In this document: in pieces, positions 1 through 8,699 of the stretch
Position numbering within the stretch: position 1 is the first letter of the stretch
Layout: every line of letters starts with the position of its first letter
The notes under the pieces: generated by a model
What the model saw: only the letters and a program-made list of their open reading frames with translations
What the model was told of the DNA's origin: nothing
The model's database searches: none
From: CAZMCH01 sp964564735
GTDB taxonomy: Bacteria; Poribacteria; DTPJ01
NCBI GenBank assembly: GCA_964564735.1
Contig: CAZMCH010000067.1
Coordinates: forward strand, 1 to 24,064
Direction: 5' to 3'
DNA length: 24,064 nt
Translations under genes and position numbers: made by a program

Positions 1-70
1 AAAAGAATACATTAAACATTGCAGGAGAAATAGCTGTCGATACTAGCGACTCCATCCACATCCAAAGGTC
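1..70 (-). pseudogene. Reading frame of URO-D-like gene continuing past an in-frame stop
   Basis: Directly after the TAA that ends the URO-D-like ORF (codon at 73-71), the same frame stays open to the window edge for 23 codons. It begins DLWMWMES and includes a later ISPAMF. From memory, relatives of this family continue with a similar segment (KDLWxWSES followed by SPEMF), so this looks like the same gene after a nonsense change, probably AAA to TAA. The rest of the gene lies outside the window. A sequencing or assembly error is the main alternative. Confidence 0.5.
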
Positions 71-850
71 TTATAGCCTTGCATTGCCATTATAATCAGC
101 TTGTGGAAGAGCGGTAGTATATCCCGGACTGCCAGACCCAACAAGCGTTGAGTTATTATTAAGCCCAAGCAAGCCTTCTTTTTCCAAAAAGTTCAAATAA
201 TTTATTCTGTCATCCCTCAAATAAGCCATTACCCTATGGATAGCCTCTGGTTCGTCATAAACCCATACCATCAGCCTATCATTGCCCATCAATCTAAAAA
301 GATCGCCTGTCAATCCTGAGTGAAGTCCCGTTGTTCCATGTAGTATTATCGGAATTATATCACCAAAGGTATCCTCAAGGCGTTCCTTCCATTTGAGAGT
401 TGCTTCTCTATTAACAGTCCAACTTCTTGGCTTTAGTTTTTCAATATCATCAGGAGTCTTTATTGGATTTTCGAAGGCATATCCAGTGCTTCCACCTGTA
501 ATATCTGTCGCATGATGTGATCGAATATCAACACCGTATCCTGTTCCGCCAACATGCCAGCCTATCCGCCAATATGGCTCAAGGACAATATCATCACCAA
601 CTTCCTCTGCATGGCGTATAACCCAACGCATATGCTTTTCTATATTGCGAAAGGATTGATCCTCGCATTTTAGCTCATTTTCCGCAACATAGTTCTCTAA
701 TGTCCATGTCTCAAATAAAAGCATAGGTCTTTCTGCTTTCAGATCTTTAAGCGCAGTCCATTGACGCTTGCGTTCTTCCATTATCGGTTGTGTTGCAATC
801 TCAATCCAGCGACTAGCCAGATTTCTTATAATTTCACGATCCATACTCAT
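71..850 (-). CDS. Uroporphyrinogen decarboxylase (URO-D)-like protein, ends early at an in-frame stop
   Basis: The 259-residue product resembles the URO-D-like superfamily common in Planctomycetes and Poribacteria, which includes methyltransferase-type TIM barrels as well as true HemE. Recognisable segments are an N-terminal region with ERPMLLFETW, a central run rich in Trp, Gly and His (WRIGWHVGGTGYG), and a C-terminal LGLNNNSTLVGSGSPGYTT. The start is well supported: an AGGGAGA ribosome site lies about 8 bases before the ATG. Family members are usually longer (350-400 residues), and the frame continues past the TAA with family-like sequence, so the ORF is probably truncated by a nonsense mutation. 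It follows the small membrane-protein gene by 28 bases, in the same direction. A haem-pathway role should not be assumed; the substrate is unknown. Confidence 0.7.
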   Translation of the reverse strand: MSMDREIIRNLASRWIEIATQPIMEERKRQWTALKDLKAERPMLLFETWTLENYVAENELKCEDQSFRNIEKHMRWVIRHAEEVGDDIVLEPYWRIGWHVGGTGYGVDIRSHHATDITGGSTGYAFENPIKTPDDIEKLKPRSWTVNREATLKWKERLEDTFGDIIPIILHGTTGLHSGLTGDLFRLMGNDRLMVWVYDEPEAIHRVMAYLRDDRINYLNFLEKEGLLGLNNNSTLVGSGSPGYTTALPQADYNGNARL

Positions 851-878
851 AGAATTTATCTCCCTGTTAATATATGAT

Positions 879-1493
879 TCAAGGGATTAATAAAAGATTG
901 ATCCCGTCAAATATAAAAAGAAATGCCCCTTGCACAATCACTCCGTAACCATGACCTTTGAGTTTTTGCTTGCCCGAAGCCACAATAGCAGTTCCAACAC
1001 CAACATATACAATATCTAGCAAAGTATTTACCAGCAATATTCTATAAAAACTTTTCTTTTCTTTTTCTGCTGAATACCCTTTTTCTATTTTATTATTAGC
1101 AGAATTCTTGCCAAAAATAGCTATTGCACCGTCAATTGCCCCCCATGCTATATTTTGTATGCCAATATCTCTAAGGACAATAGATTTTTGAAAAGCTAAA
1201 GGTGTTCCAACTGCAATAGATGCTATACTCCATCCAAGAAGGACATTCATTGCCTTGTTTTGATGACCCATAATATTATAATCATTATGGTCTGTTTGAT
1301 TTGTTGATTCTGAATTTGCTAAAAATCTGCTTTCACCATATAAATCTATATAGGATAAAAAGTTTATATTATTAAAAGCCTTTGCACTATCAGCTAATTG
1401 CAGTGCAAAAATCAATACCAAAAATATACAAATAGCATTAATTAAAATATTTTGCATATTTATTTTATTGTTTTTATAATTTTCTATATTCAT
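879..1493 (-). CDS. Small multi-pass membrane protein, possibly DUF6992-like
   Basis: A 204-residue protein with about five hydrophobic segments: near residues 13-32 (possibly a signal anchor), 82-100, 112-128, 150-173 and 182-203. The polar stretch between the first two holds an NxT-rich region, and residues 130-148 form a Lys/Glu-rich loop. The pattern of LLGWSIASIAVG, IQNIAWGAIDGAIA and LLVNTLLDIVYVGVG recalls small integral membrane proteins grouped as DUF6992; I hold this assignment loosely. The start ATG overlaps the end of the upstream GH5-like gene by four bases (ATGA), and an AAGGAAA ribosome site lies just upstream, so the two are translationally coupled. A second Met at residue 13 could also serve as start. 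Function unknown. Confidence 0.65.
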   Translation of the reverse strand: MNIENYKNNKINMQNILINAICIFLVLIFALQLADSAKAFNNINFLSYIDLYGESRFLANSESTNQTDHNDYNIMGHQNKAMNVLLGWSIASIAVGTPLAFQKSIVLRDIGIQNIAWGAIDGAIAIFGKNSANNKIEKGYSAEKEKKSFYRILLVNTLLDIVYVGVGTAIVASGKQKLKGHGYGVIVQGAFLFIFDGINLLLIP

Positions 1494-2530
1494 TGATTTT
1501 CCTTTTTTATACCAAGCAGACTAGCTATTGTCTCGTATGCAATAAAGTCCTCCCTTGAATTTCCTTCTTCATCGGGAGAGCCTATCTCAAATATAAACGG
1601 ATAATGCTGGTTACGTTCCTCATTCATAATGCCCCAAGATGCACCTGCTTTATATGCAGAAGTGGCTTTCTGAACAGCATCTGCTTTTCTTCTTGAGTCA
1701 TCAGAAAAACACCAATCTTCATTAAAGACAATCGGTTTTCCGTATTTCTTGAGATTACCAACTTTGCTTTCGTATTCTTCTGGTTCACATCCATTACCAT
1801 GAATAAGGATAAAATCTGCAACTTCGCATAATATCGGATGGAAAAGCCCGTCACCGATTCCACTGGTTGATACAAGCAATTCAGGGGTAGTTTGTTTTGC
1901 CAGCTTTATAAGTTCAGCTTCCCCTTCCGCTGTCCTTATAATATCGTGATCAAAACCTCCATGTGGATATTCGTTTGCTATTTCTATCATGACATTCTTA
2001 TAGCCTTTATTCTGAACCCATAAAACAGCATTTTTCGTTCCATTGCGGACAGCATTTTCATCTGAAAGAATCTGATCCTGACGTTGATAAAACAACCCCA
2101 TGATTATTACCATGCCTTGTTTATCAGCCGATTCTATAACACGACTGACACGATTCATATATTTCTCTTTAAGGCTACCATCGGGATTGAAAGCGGAGTT
2201 AATTGCATTTTCATATCCCGGAAAACCACCTTGAAGGTTAATCGTGAAAGCCAATATGCCTTTGGATTTGTATTGAGCCATTGAATTTATGAAATTATCA
2301 GTATTTCTATCTGGATCAAAGCCTGATGGTCGTGTTTGTGGATTCTCATCATCAAAAACAGAATTTACCATACGAACATTCATTAATCTGCCATGAGCCT
2401 CAGGCATAAGTTCATTATACGTCAAATCTCCATTTATAAGAAATTTTGTTCCGCTAATAGACACATTGGTATTAGCCGAAAAAACACAAGCTATGATCAA
2501 ATTTTGTAAGGTAATTGAAGCTATGAGCAT
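1490..2530 (-). CDS. Secreted GH5-like (clan GH-A) glycoside hydrolase
   Basis: A 346-residue TIM-barrel hydrolase resembling GH5 cellulase-type enzymes. The clan GH-A signature is visible: IEIANEY around residues 182-188 places the acid/base at Glu187 after an Asn, and KPIVFNED around 265-272 supplies a nucleophile at Glu271. Other barrel strands are GILAFTINLQGG (91-102) and GMVIIMGLFYQ (139-149). The first 20 residues are hydrophobic; LIIAC ending at Cys15 could be a lipobox, although the n-region lacks Lys/Arg, so the export route is uncertain. The start is supported by a strong AAGGAGG ribosome site eight bases upstream. It is first in a run with the membrane protein (ATGA overlap) and the URO-D-like gene. 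Substrate unknown; a beta-linked glycan is likely from the fold. Confidence 0.75.
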   Translation of the reverse strand: MLIASITLQNLIIACVFSANTNVSISGTKFLINGDLTYNELMPEAHGRLMNVRMVNSVFDDENPQTRPSGFDPDRNTDNFINSMAQYKSKGILAFTINLQGGFPGYENAINSAFNPDGSLKEKYMNRVSRVIESADKQGMVIIMGLFYQRQDQILSDENAVRNGTKNAVLWVQNKGYKNVMIEIANEYPHGGFDHDIIRTAEGEAELIKLAKQTTPELLVSTSGIGDGLFHPILCEVADFILIHGNGCEPEEYESKVGNLKKYGKPIVFNEDWCFSDDSRRKADAVQKATSAYKAGASWGIMNEERNQHYPFIFEIGSPDEEGNSREDFIAYETIASLLGIKKENQ

Positions 2531-2594
2531 TAATGATACCTCCTTGTTTATAGTATTAGTATTTCCATAAAAGATTTACACTTTTGAATTAAGA

Positions 2595-2619
2595 AGATCT
2601 TTAGCTTCGCTCAAATGAC
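2595..2619 (-). repeat. Single copy of GTCATnnTGAGCG-type intergenic repeat
   Basis: Read on the minus strand this begins GTCATTTGAGCGAAGC and ends in AGATCT. It matches the widespread intergenic repeat beginning GTCATTCTGAGCG and ending near GAAGAATCT, which is also present at 2711. The copy is degenerate, with a few bases lost between TGAGCG and GAAG. Confidence 0.6.
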
Positions 2620-2710
2620 AGATACATCTCACCATGAAGGTAATGAAGGGTCTTGCTTTTTTCAAAGTTGGAAGTTTTTTGGAATTTATACCAATTGCTA
2701 ATTCAAAATT

Positions 2711-2767
2711 GTCATTCTGAGCGTCAGCGAAGAATCTATTTAGCCTTTTCACTTCGTTCAGCATGAC
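2711..2767. repeat. Inverted pair of GTCATnCTGAGCG-type repeat units
   Basis: The left arm starts GTCATTCTGAGCG and continues with CAGCGAAGAATCT; the right arm, read on the minus strand, starts GTCATGCTGAACGAAG. The two face each other across about 18 bases and can form an imperfect hairpin. Short palindromic elements of this sequence are found in intergenic regions of many bacterial genomes, and translated they give phrases such as RFFADAQND. On the minus strand the hairpin is followed by AATTTTG, so it could also terminate transcription from the oxidoreductase gene. Confidence 0.7.
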
Positions 2768-2865
2768 AAATCATTGTAATATTTGAAATGAAAATTGTTA
2801 TTAGTATCTTAACTATAAGAAATAATGATTTATATCTAAATAATCAATGTATTGAATTGTAGAAA

Positions 2866-3852
2866 TTAAATAGCTATGAAGTTTTTGGTAGCTAAAGACT
2901 TATACGCAGAATTGATAAGATTGATATTATTGAGTCCTGCAAAACTGTATGCAATAGGTTCATCTTCGCCTTCTAGGCATCTGTTGTAATGCACAAAGAG
3001 ATTTTTGTATAAATTCTCAGATGGTTTATGTTCTTCTCTTATATTATTATCTATACAAATTTTGAGATAATATTCCTGATAACCTTGACCGTTATAGGCA
3101 ATAATTGTGCCTTTTGTGCCATAAACTTCAATAGTGGTTTCGCTGTGAGGAACAACAAAACTTACATCAATTACTGCATTTGACCCGTTTTTCATTTTCA
3201 TTAAAACTGTTGCTGTTTCCTCAATTTCCCAATTCTTGATATGAAAGCCAGCCATCATTGCTATCTCAGATGTATCACCCAAAATATAGCTAATTAGGTC
3301 TATGCCATGCGCCCCCATATCCATAAGCACGCCCCCGCCAGATTGGGTTGGTTCTCTACGCCATTTTCCTTCTTCTATCTCATAGGCTTTTAGAAGAGAA
3401 ACTCTTGTCTCAACAATTTCGCCTATTTCTCCATTTGAAATTATGTTTTTTACTTCTTGAAAACAGGGATGAAAACGAAGCAGAAAGCATATTTGTAGTT
3501 GAACATTATTTGCTTTACAGGCATCAATCATGCGTTTACATTCCTCAATATTCATAGCCATCGGTTTCTCACATAGGATATGTTTACCATGCTCTGCGGA
3601 TTGAATTACATGCTCGCAATGTAAGTAAACTGGTGTTGCAATATATACAGCATCAACATCTGAATCGGATAGAATGGCTTCTATTGAGTTATAATATGAT
3701 TTTGCATGGTGTTCATCAGCTAGTTTTTTCGCTCTGTCCAGATCACGAACCATAAGGGCTTGTAATTCATTTCCTTCCGCTAGATTGATTGCGGGCATAG
3801 CTCTTCTGTTCGCAACCCCGCTTGCTCCTATTACTCCCCATCTTGTTGCCAT
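2866..3852 (-). CDS. Gfo/Idh/MocA family NAD(P)-dependent oxidoreductase
   Basis: A 328-residue member of the Gfo/Idh/MocA family, which oxidises or reduces sugars, inositols and similar polyols with NAD(P). The Rossmann glycine-rich loop is WGVIGASGVA (residues 5-14), the cofactor/catalytic EKP motif is at 95-97 (Lys96), and the C-terminal domain begins with GGGVLMDMGAHGIDL (172-186) carrying the conserved Asp178 and His182. The start is set at the ATG before ATRWGV because GAAGG lies eight bases upstream; a TTG seven codons earlier would run through that ribosome site. It lies downstream of the GH38 gene, about 100 bases away, so a role in handling a released sugar is plausible but not shown. 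Confidence 0.85.
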   Translation of the reverse strand: MATRWGVIGASGVANRRAMPAINLAEGNELQALMVRDLDRAKKLADEHHAKSYYNSIEAILSDSDVDAVYIATPVYLHCEHVIQSAEHGKHILCEKPMAMNIEECKRMIDACKANNVQLQICFLLRFHPCFQEVKNIISNGEIGEIVETRVSLLKAYEIEEGKWRREPTQSGGGVLMDMGAHGIDLISYILGDTSEIAMMAGFHIKNWEIEETATVLMKMKNGSNAVIDVSFVVPHSETTIEVYGTKGTIIAYNGQGYQEYYLKICIDNNIREEHKPSENLYKNLFVHYNRCLEGEDEPIAYSFAGLNNINLINSAYKSLATKNFIAI

Positions 3853-3909
3853 GAATGACACCTTCTTTCCCAAAATAAAACTTTATTCACGTGAGTTTGA
3901 TAAAGAATG

Positions 3910-3935
3910 AAAACACAAAAACGCTAAAACACAAA
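3910..3935. repeat. Short direct repeat AAAACACAAA
   Basis: Two copies of AAAACACAAA (3910-3919 and 3926-3935) separated by six bases, in the gap between the GH38 gene and the Gfo/Idh/MocA gene. It resembles a common class of A-rich simple intergenic repeats; no function is claimed. Confidence 0.4.
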
Positions 3936-3956
3936 GGGTCATAAGGGTTTAGATGC

Positions 3957-6590
3957 TCAAGAAAGTTTATCCAATTTAAGTTTTAATGTTAATATCTCAT
4001 ATCCTCTGGCATTAAAACTAAAGCTATCTTCTGAATATGCAATTTCTTCTAATGTTTCCTCAAGTAAATTTACCTTCCAAACGCCCTTCAATGATGTAAA
4101 TGCTGTTAAATTACCCGTAACCTGCTTATCCGAAATATTATAAAGCCGAATAATCAGGGCATCGTCTTTTTCTGCCTTCTTTACAGCAGAGACAACAAGC
4201 TCATCTGGTTTAATAGTAAACAAGCTGAACGTATTTGGTAGTTTTCCAGCATGTATAGAAGTTTCAACAACCTCAAAAGGTGCATTAAAGCTATGGGCAA
4301 TCTGCCATGCTTTTGCATCTTCCCAAGTTTTTTCATGTGTATAAACTGAATATTCAAATTGATGCTCTCCAAGACATTGTGCATCGGGAGTTGGGATTTT
4401 GTATGTTGCAGTAACAAAATACTCTCTGCCGATCCATCCAACCGCCCTTAATAATGTCAAAGATAGTATAACACCATATTCGCTTTCTTCTGCTGAATAC
4501 TCAACCAAGCCTTTGTTAATCAATGTAAATCCATTTATTAAATCAGTTACATTCACAAATGTCTGATTTGCGTTATCTGGCAAGGGCTTTTCAACCCAAC
4601 CTTCAGCATCGGGAAGCTGAATCTTTCTCTCTATAACATCAAATTGACCTTCTGCATGAACATATTCCGAACTTATACCAGTAGGGAATCTGACCCTTAA
4701 TCTATGATCTTTTGCGTTGTTTTGCACTACTGTCCTGAAATTAACAGCACGACTTCCTGAATTAAGCGTAACATAAGTTGTTATCGGACATAAAACAAGT
4801 TTATCGCTTCTGGTTTGAAGATCATCTCTTAGACCTTCTGGTAACATCATATCGAGGTCGATCTTAAATGTTCCACTTACGGGACCATTTTCAACGATTG
4901 AGACTCTTGCACTATTGCTAAGCGTATTTGTAATCTGGGGATTTGCAGTCGTATAATGATTATATTCGCCACATGCGCTTTCCTCGTCCTCAAAATAATG
5001 CAATCCATTATAAACCTTGCCTGATTCCTTATCCATCAAGTCAATCGTTCCATTTGAATTTATCTTTACTATAAGGAACGAGTTTTCCATCCAAGCATCG
5101 CCAATCATTAAATCTGTTGATGTCTTTTTTGTAGATTCAGGGCAAAGATAATATGTCTTATAGCCATTAGCAGGAACAGAATCCGCCATAAAAGATATAT
5201 CAAACTCTCTTATGCGTTTGCCATAAGGTAGGTGTTTTTCCCAGAAAAATGGCTGAAAGCCTTCTCTGATTCTTTGATTGCGTATCTGAGATGGAATTAT
5301 ATTTCCATCAGTATCTTTAATAATATAGCTTTGCAACCGTCCATCAGCTTCAACAGGTTCATATATCTTCTTAGTTGCAACTTCTGAACGGCTATGGCTT
5401 AATGGATTAAATACAATCAATGCTGTAGAATTCTGAATATTTGGCGATTCAGTATTAATATCCCTTGTGATGACTTTAAAACTGCGCTCAAGCAATTTCT
5501 CCGCAATCTGCTGACTATGAGCATATCTCAGCATAGCATCATGATAGACTTTATCCTGAGAACAAGCGCAAATCGTATCGTGGAAATGGTTTTGTAGAAG
5601 CAAACGCCATGCACGATCAAAAAATGGCATAGGATAATCATCACCAAAGACAGCCCAAGCAAATGAAGCATAAGGCTCTGCATATTTTTCAAGCAAGGTT
5701 TGAGTCTTGGCATTAGCTTGCTTGAGATATGTCCTTGACGAATAAACACCATAAAGTATTAGATTATATCTCCCCCAATGAAGTTCTCCCTTGTGTTTAT
5801 TTAATTTATCTATTTCTGAACGGACAAGGGCGCAATATTGCTCCATTGTTCCGTGAATGATCTCTGTATCCTCCAATTTTTCATTTCCATATTTAACGAT
5901 CTCAGGGATATGTGCCTCTGGAACAGAACCATCAGAGCCATTAATCAGTAGATAGTAGGGCAATGTTTTTGGATTCATAGCTTCTATAGCCTGTTTTATC
6001 CTATCTTTTGCAGATTCAAGATCAGTTGGTAAATGAGTAGCATTGCCATAAAAGATATGTGACGCAACAACAGAAGAACCATCTGGAGACTCCCAGATAA
6101 AGTCTGTGCCATGTTTGCCAACATCTTCGCCAACTCCTCGTGAAAATACAGCAGATTTTATTGAAAACCCATTCAATATCTGAGGCATCTGCGATATGTG
6201 TCCAAAGGCATCTGGATTATAGCCGACCTTCATAGAATTACCAAATTTCTCTGCGATTTTGTGTCCCTGCAATAAGTTTCTTATTAGTGATTCGCCATCC
6301 GGTATAAATTCATCAGGACCAACAAAAAAGGGACCTAAATATAGCTTTCCTTCTTGAACATATTTCCTTATTCTATCTTCCATTTCAGGACGAATATCCA
6401 GATAGTCCAATATTCCTAGTGACTGACCATCAAACATATAGCTTTTATATTCTGGAACGTTCTCAAATATATCAAGAAGTTTATCCATTACATTATAGAC
6501 TAAATGCCATCGAAATTGCTCAAAAGGTCTTGAATGTTCTCTATCCCAGTGGGTTTTTGAGACTATAATTGCCTTTTTTGTTTTGGACAT
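3957..6590 (-). CDS. GH38 family alpha-mannosidase
   Basis: An 877-residue glycoside hydrolase of family 38, retaining zinc-dependent alpha-mannosidases. The N-terminal metal-binding motif is THWDRE (His14, Asp16); the nucleophile is Asp127 in GYNPDAFGHISQMPQIL; a further metal/active-site motif is NHFHD (334-338) ahead of the middle domain. The C-terminal half from about residue 390 is the beta-rich mannosidase domain and ends with a small beta-sandwich. Length matches the family's usual 850-1050 residues. There is no signal peptide, so it is probably cytoplasmic and acts on imported oligosaccharides, as in the SpGH38 and mannosylglycerate-hydrolase groups; exact linkage cannot be read from sequence. 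A strong AAGGAGG site precedes the ATG by seven bases. It follows amrS by 44 bases. Confidence 0.93.
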   Translation of the reverse strand: MSKTKKAIIVSKTHWDREHSRPFEQFRWHLVYNVMDKLLDIFENVPEYKSYMFDGQSLGILDYLDIRPEMEDRIRKYVQEGKLYLGPFFVGPDEFIPDGESLIRNLLQGHKIAEKFGNSMKVGYNPDAFGHISQMPQILNGFSIKSAVFSRGVGEDVGKHGTDFIWESPDGSSVVASHIFYGNATHLPTDLESAKDRIKQAIEAMNPKTLPYYLLINGSDGSVPEAHIPEIVKYGNEKLEDTEIIHGTMEQYCALVRSEIDKLNKHKGELHWGRYNLILYGVYSSRTYLKQANAKTQTLLEKYAEPYASFAWAVFGDDYPMPFFDRAWRLLLQNHFHDTICACSQDKVYHDAMLRYAHSQQIAEKLLERSFKVITRDINTESPNIQNSTALIVFNPLSHSRSEVATKKIYEPVEADGRLQSYIIKDTDGNIIPSQIRNQRIREGFQPFFWEKHLPYGKRIREFDISFMADSVPANGYKTYYLCPESTKKTSTDLMIGDAWMENSFLIVKINSNGTIDLMDKESGKVYNGLHYFEDEESACGEYNHYTTANPQITNTLSNSARVSIVENGPVSGTFKIDLDMMLPEGLRDDLQTRSDKLVLCPITTYVTLNSGSRAVNFRTVVQNNAKDHRLRVRFPTGISSEYVHAEGQFDVIERKIQLPDAEGWVEKPLPDNANQTFVNVTDLINGFTLINKGLVEYSAEESEYGVILSLTLLRAVGWIGREYFVTATYKIPTPDAQCLGEHQFEYSVYTHEKTWEDAKAWQIAHSFNAPFEVVETSIHAGKLPNTFSLFTIKPDELVVSAVKKAEKDDALIIRLYNISDKQVTGNLTAFTSLKGVWKVNLLEETLEEIAYSEDSFSFNARGYEILTLKLKLDKLS

Positions 6591-6634
6591 TAAAACGCCT
6601 CCTTATACGAGAGATTAAATTTTTAATCCGACAT

Positions 6635-7642
6635 TCATAATAAAATATCTATATCAGCACCGCAAAAATTGCATTTTGAGGCTTTTATATTTATATTTCC
6701 AATATTGTATCCATATCGCTGGATTAGCATTTTTCCGCACTTATAACAGAACGTATTTTCACCGTTATCGCCCGGTATATTACCTGTATAGACATATCTT
6801 AGACCTGCATTTAAACCTATCTCACGGGCTTTTATTATGGCTCGAACAGGTGTTGATGGAATATTGAGCATCTTGTATGTTGGATGAAATCTGCTTATAT
6901 GCCAAGGGGTTTCTGCACCGATACTAAAGATAAATTCAGCTATGCCTTTCAGATCGTCATCAGAATCGTTCACAGTAGGTATAAGCAATGTCGTTATCTC
7001 AACCCATACACCAAGTTTTTTCATTAATCTTATTGAATCAAGGACAGGTTTTAATCTTGCACCACAGATATTTTTATAATGCTCTTCTGTAAATCCTTTT
7101 AGATCAACATTAGCGGAATCCATATACGGATAAATTTCGTTAAGAACTTCTTCTGTCATGTAGCCATTCGTTACATATACATTTTTTAGCCCTTTTTCTT
7201 TTGCTAGTTTTGCCACATCAACCGCATATTCCATAAATATCGTTGGTTCTGTGTATGTATAAGAAATACTAGCACATTTGTTGCGCTCTGCTAATTGAAC
7301 AATGGTTTCAGGGAACACTTCTTGACCCATAATTTGATAATTTTCAGCAGGCATCTGAGAAATATCGGAATTTTGGCAATGTGTGCATTTAAAGTTACAT
7401 CCCACCGTTGCTATAGAAAATGAATAGCTACCGGGATAAAAATGAAATAAGGGTTTTTTCTCAATAGGATCAACATGACTAGCGATAATTTTTCCATATA
7501 CTAAACTATAAAGTGTTCCGTTTTTGTTTTCACGCACTCCACAGATACCACGCTTGTTGTCTTGAATTATACAATGGTGATTACAAAGATCACATCTGAC
7601 TTTATCGTCTGACAATTTTTTATACCATCTTGCTTCCTTCAT
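6635..7642 (-). CDS. amrS: AmmeMemoRadiSam-type radical SAM enzyme
   Basis: A 335-residue radical SAM protein of the pyruvate-formate-lyase-activase-like group named AmrS. The [4Fe-4S]/SAM motif is CNFKCTHC (Cys82, Cys86, Cys89), preceded by an N-terminal Cys cluster (Cys17, Cys20, Cys24, Cys34) and SYTYTEPT around 127-134. The C-terminal tail has two CxxC pairs (CYKC near 297 and CNFC near 325) that probably bind zinc or another cluster. In many genomes it is encoded with MEMO and AMMECR1 domain proteins; neither is in this window. The ATG follows the upstream TolB-like stop by nine bases, with a weak AGGCGG site overlapping that stop, so the two are coupled. The true substrate of the family is not settled to my knowledge. 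Confidence 0.88.
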   Translation of the reverse strand: MKEARWYKKLSDDKVRCDLCNHHCIIQDNKRGICGVRENKNGTLYSLVYGKIIASHVDPIEKKPLFHFYPGSYSFSIATVGCNFKCTHCQNSDISQMPAENYQIMGQEVFPETIVQLAERNKCASISYTYTEPTIFMEYAVDVAKLAKEKGLKNVYVTNGYMTEEVLNEIYPYMDSANVDLKGFTEEHYKNICGARLKPVLDSIRLMKKLGVWVEITTLLIPTVNDSDDDLKGIAEFIFSIGAETPWHISRFHPTYKMLNIPSTPVRAIIKAREIGLNAGLRYVYTGNIPGDNGENTFCYKCGKMLIQRYGYNIGNINIKASKCNFCGADIDILL

Positions 7643-7651
7643 AATAACCGC

Positions 7652-8659
7652 CTATTTCCAATCAATATCTTCATGAAAATAATTTGTATTTGTAATTTGT
7701 ATGTGATTTGTTCCATCAGAATTCATAATGAATATTTCGGAGTTTCGCTTCCGCCCATCTGTAGAAGTATAGGCAATCTTTAAGCCGTCAGGACTCCAGC
7801 AGGCATCGCCAACGGAAGTCATACTTAGATTCTGCACACCAGTTCCATTGAGATTTATTGAGCATACGTTACCCCTTGCAAGAAATAATACTTTATTGTT
7901 ATCAGGCGACCAAGACCAATTTCCTATTCTATCGCATGGCGGTTCAGTTTTTGTGGGTTTCCAAGCCTCTGGTTGACCAACGATGTTTGTATCTGCAATG
8001 ATAAGCCTTCTATTATAAATAAATGCTATATATTTACCATCAAAAGACCATTCTGGCCACTGAATTCCCTCAGGCAAACCCGACATAAGCCGTTTATTTG
8101 GATTAACAATATTTGAGCCTTCAGAATCCCAGCGATTCCAACCTTTTGCCCATTCCTTATTTCCCATGCGTTGAATATTTCCATCTTTAATAGAGACAAC
8201 CCAAGATTCTTCGGGGTCTCTTGACATTTTAGTTTTGAGAAAAACAAGAATTTTTGTTCCATCTGGTGACCACCTAAAATCGTTTATATCCTCCTGATTT
8301 TTTACAAGTTCAATCTTATTTGAGCCATCTGCCTCCATGATTTTCAGGCTAACTACCGATGTAGGACCAGATAAAAAAGCTATCTTCTCACCATCTGGCG
8401 ACCACCTTGCATGATAGCTTAAACTATCGTCTGTAAGTTGCTGAAAACCTGTTCCATCAGGATTTATAGTGCAAATATTTTGCTTACGCAGTTCCCACCA
8501 ACCACGCTTACTGGAGCCAGAGCCTCCCATCATCTCATCGAAACCTTCCCTAGTAAGTTCTGATTTGGTAAATAGTATTTTGCTGTAGTCATTAGCTGAT
8601 ATTGAGATTGCTATTGAAATGAATATTGATAAAATAAAATATAAGTAAAATTTTTTCAT
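7652..8659 (-). CDS. Secreted TolB-like WD40/PD40 beta-propeller protein
   Basis: A 335-residue exported protein made mainly of TolB-type PD40 repeats. At least five blades are visible by their WSPDG-like turns: WSPDGEKIAFLSG, WSPDGTKILVF, WSFDGKYIAFIY, WSPDNNKVLFLA and WSPDGLKIAYTS. The N-terminus MKKFYLYFILSIFISIAIS is a typical signal peptide with likely cleavage near residue 22. I start the gene at this ATG because AAAGGA lies seven bases upstream and the 42 codons before it show no signal or domain. It lacks the N-terminal TolB domain as far as I can see, so it is a propeller protein and not TolB itself. It lies 40 bases after pilT and nine bases before amrS. Ligand unknown. Confidence 0.82.
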   Translation of the reverse strand: MKKFYLYFILSIFISIAISISANDYSKILFTKSELTREGFDEMMGGSGSSKRGWWELRKQNICTINPDGTGFQQLTDDSLSYHARWSPDGEKIAFLSGPTSVVSLKIMEADGSNKIELVKNQEDINDFRWSPDGTKILVFLKTKMSRDPEESWVVSIKDGNIQRMGNKEWAKGWNRWDSEGSNIVNPNKRLMSGLPEGIQWPEWSFDGKYIAFIYNRRLIIADTNIVGQPEAWKPTKTEPPCDRIGNWSWSPDNNKVLFLARGNVCSINLNGTGVQNLSMTSVGDACWSPDGLKIAYTSTDGRKRNSEIFIMNSDGTNHIQITNTNYFHEDIDWK

Positions 8660-8699
8660 TTCTAATCCTTTAATCGCTTGTTTCAGCAATTCCATAAAG

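Larger units (their letters stand above)
2531..2865. other. 335-base intergenic region with degenerate repeats
   Basis: Between the GH5-like gene and the Gfo/Idh/MocA gene. It holds the repeat elements at 2595-2619 and 2711-2767, and at 2632-2650 a stretch reading CCATGAAGGTAATGAAGGG that resembles another common class of simple intergenic repeat. A 62-codon minus-strand ORF across 2576-2764 is a translation of these repeats and is not called as a gene. Apart from the ribosome site of the GH5-like gene next to 2530, nothing else is recognisable. Confidence 0.6.

Noticed and set aside
2576..2764. 62-codon minus-strand ORF with RFFADAQND and LSEAKDLL phrases
   Set aside because: These phrases are translations of the intergenic palindromic repeat, and there is no ribosome site; treated as repeat DNA.
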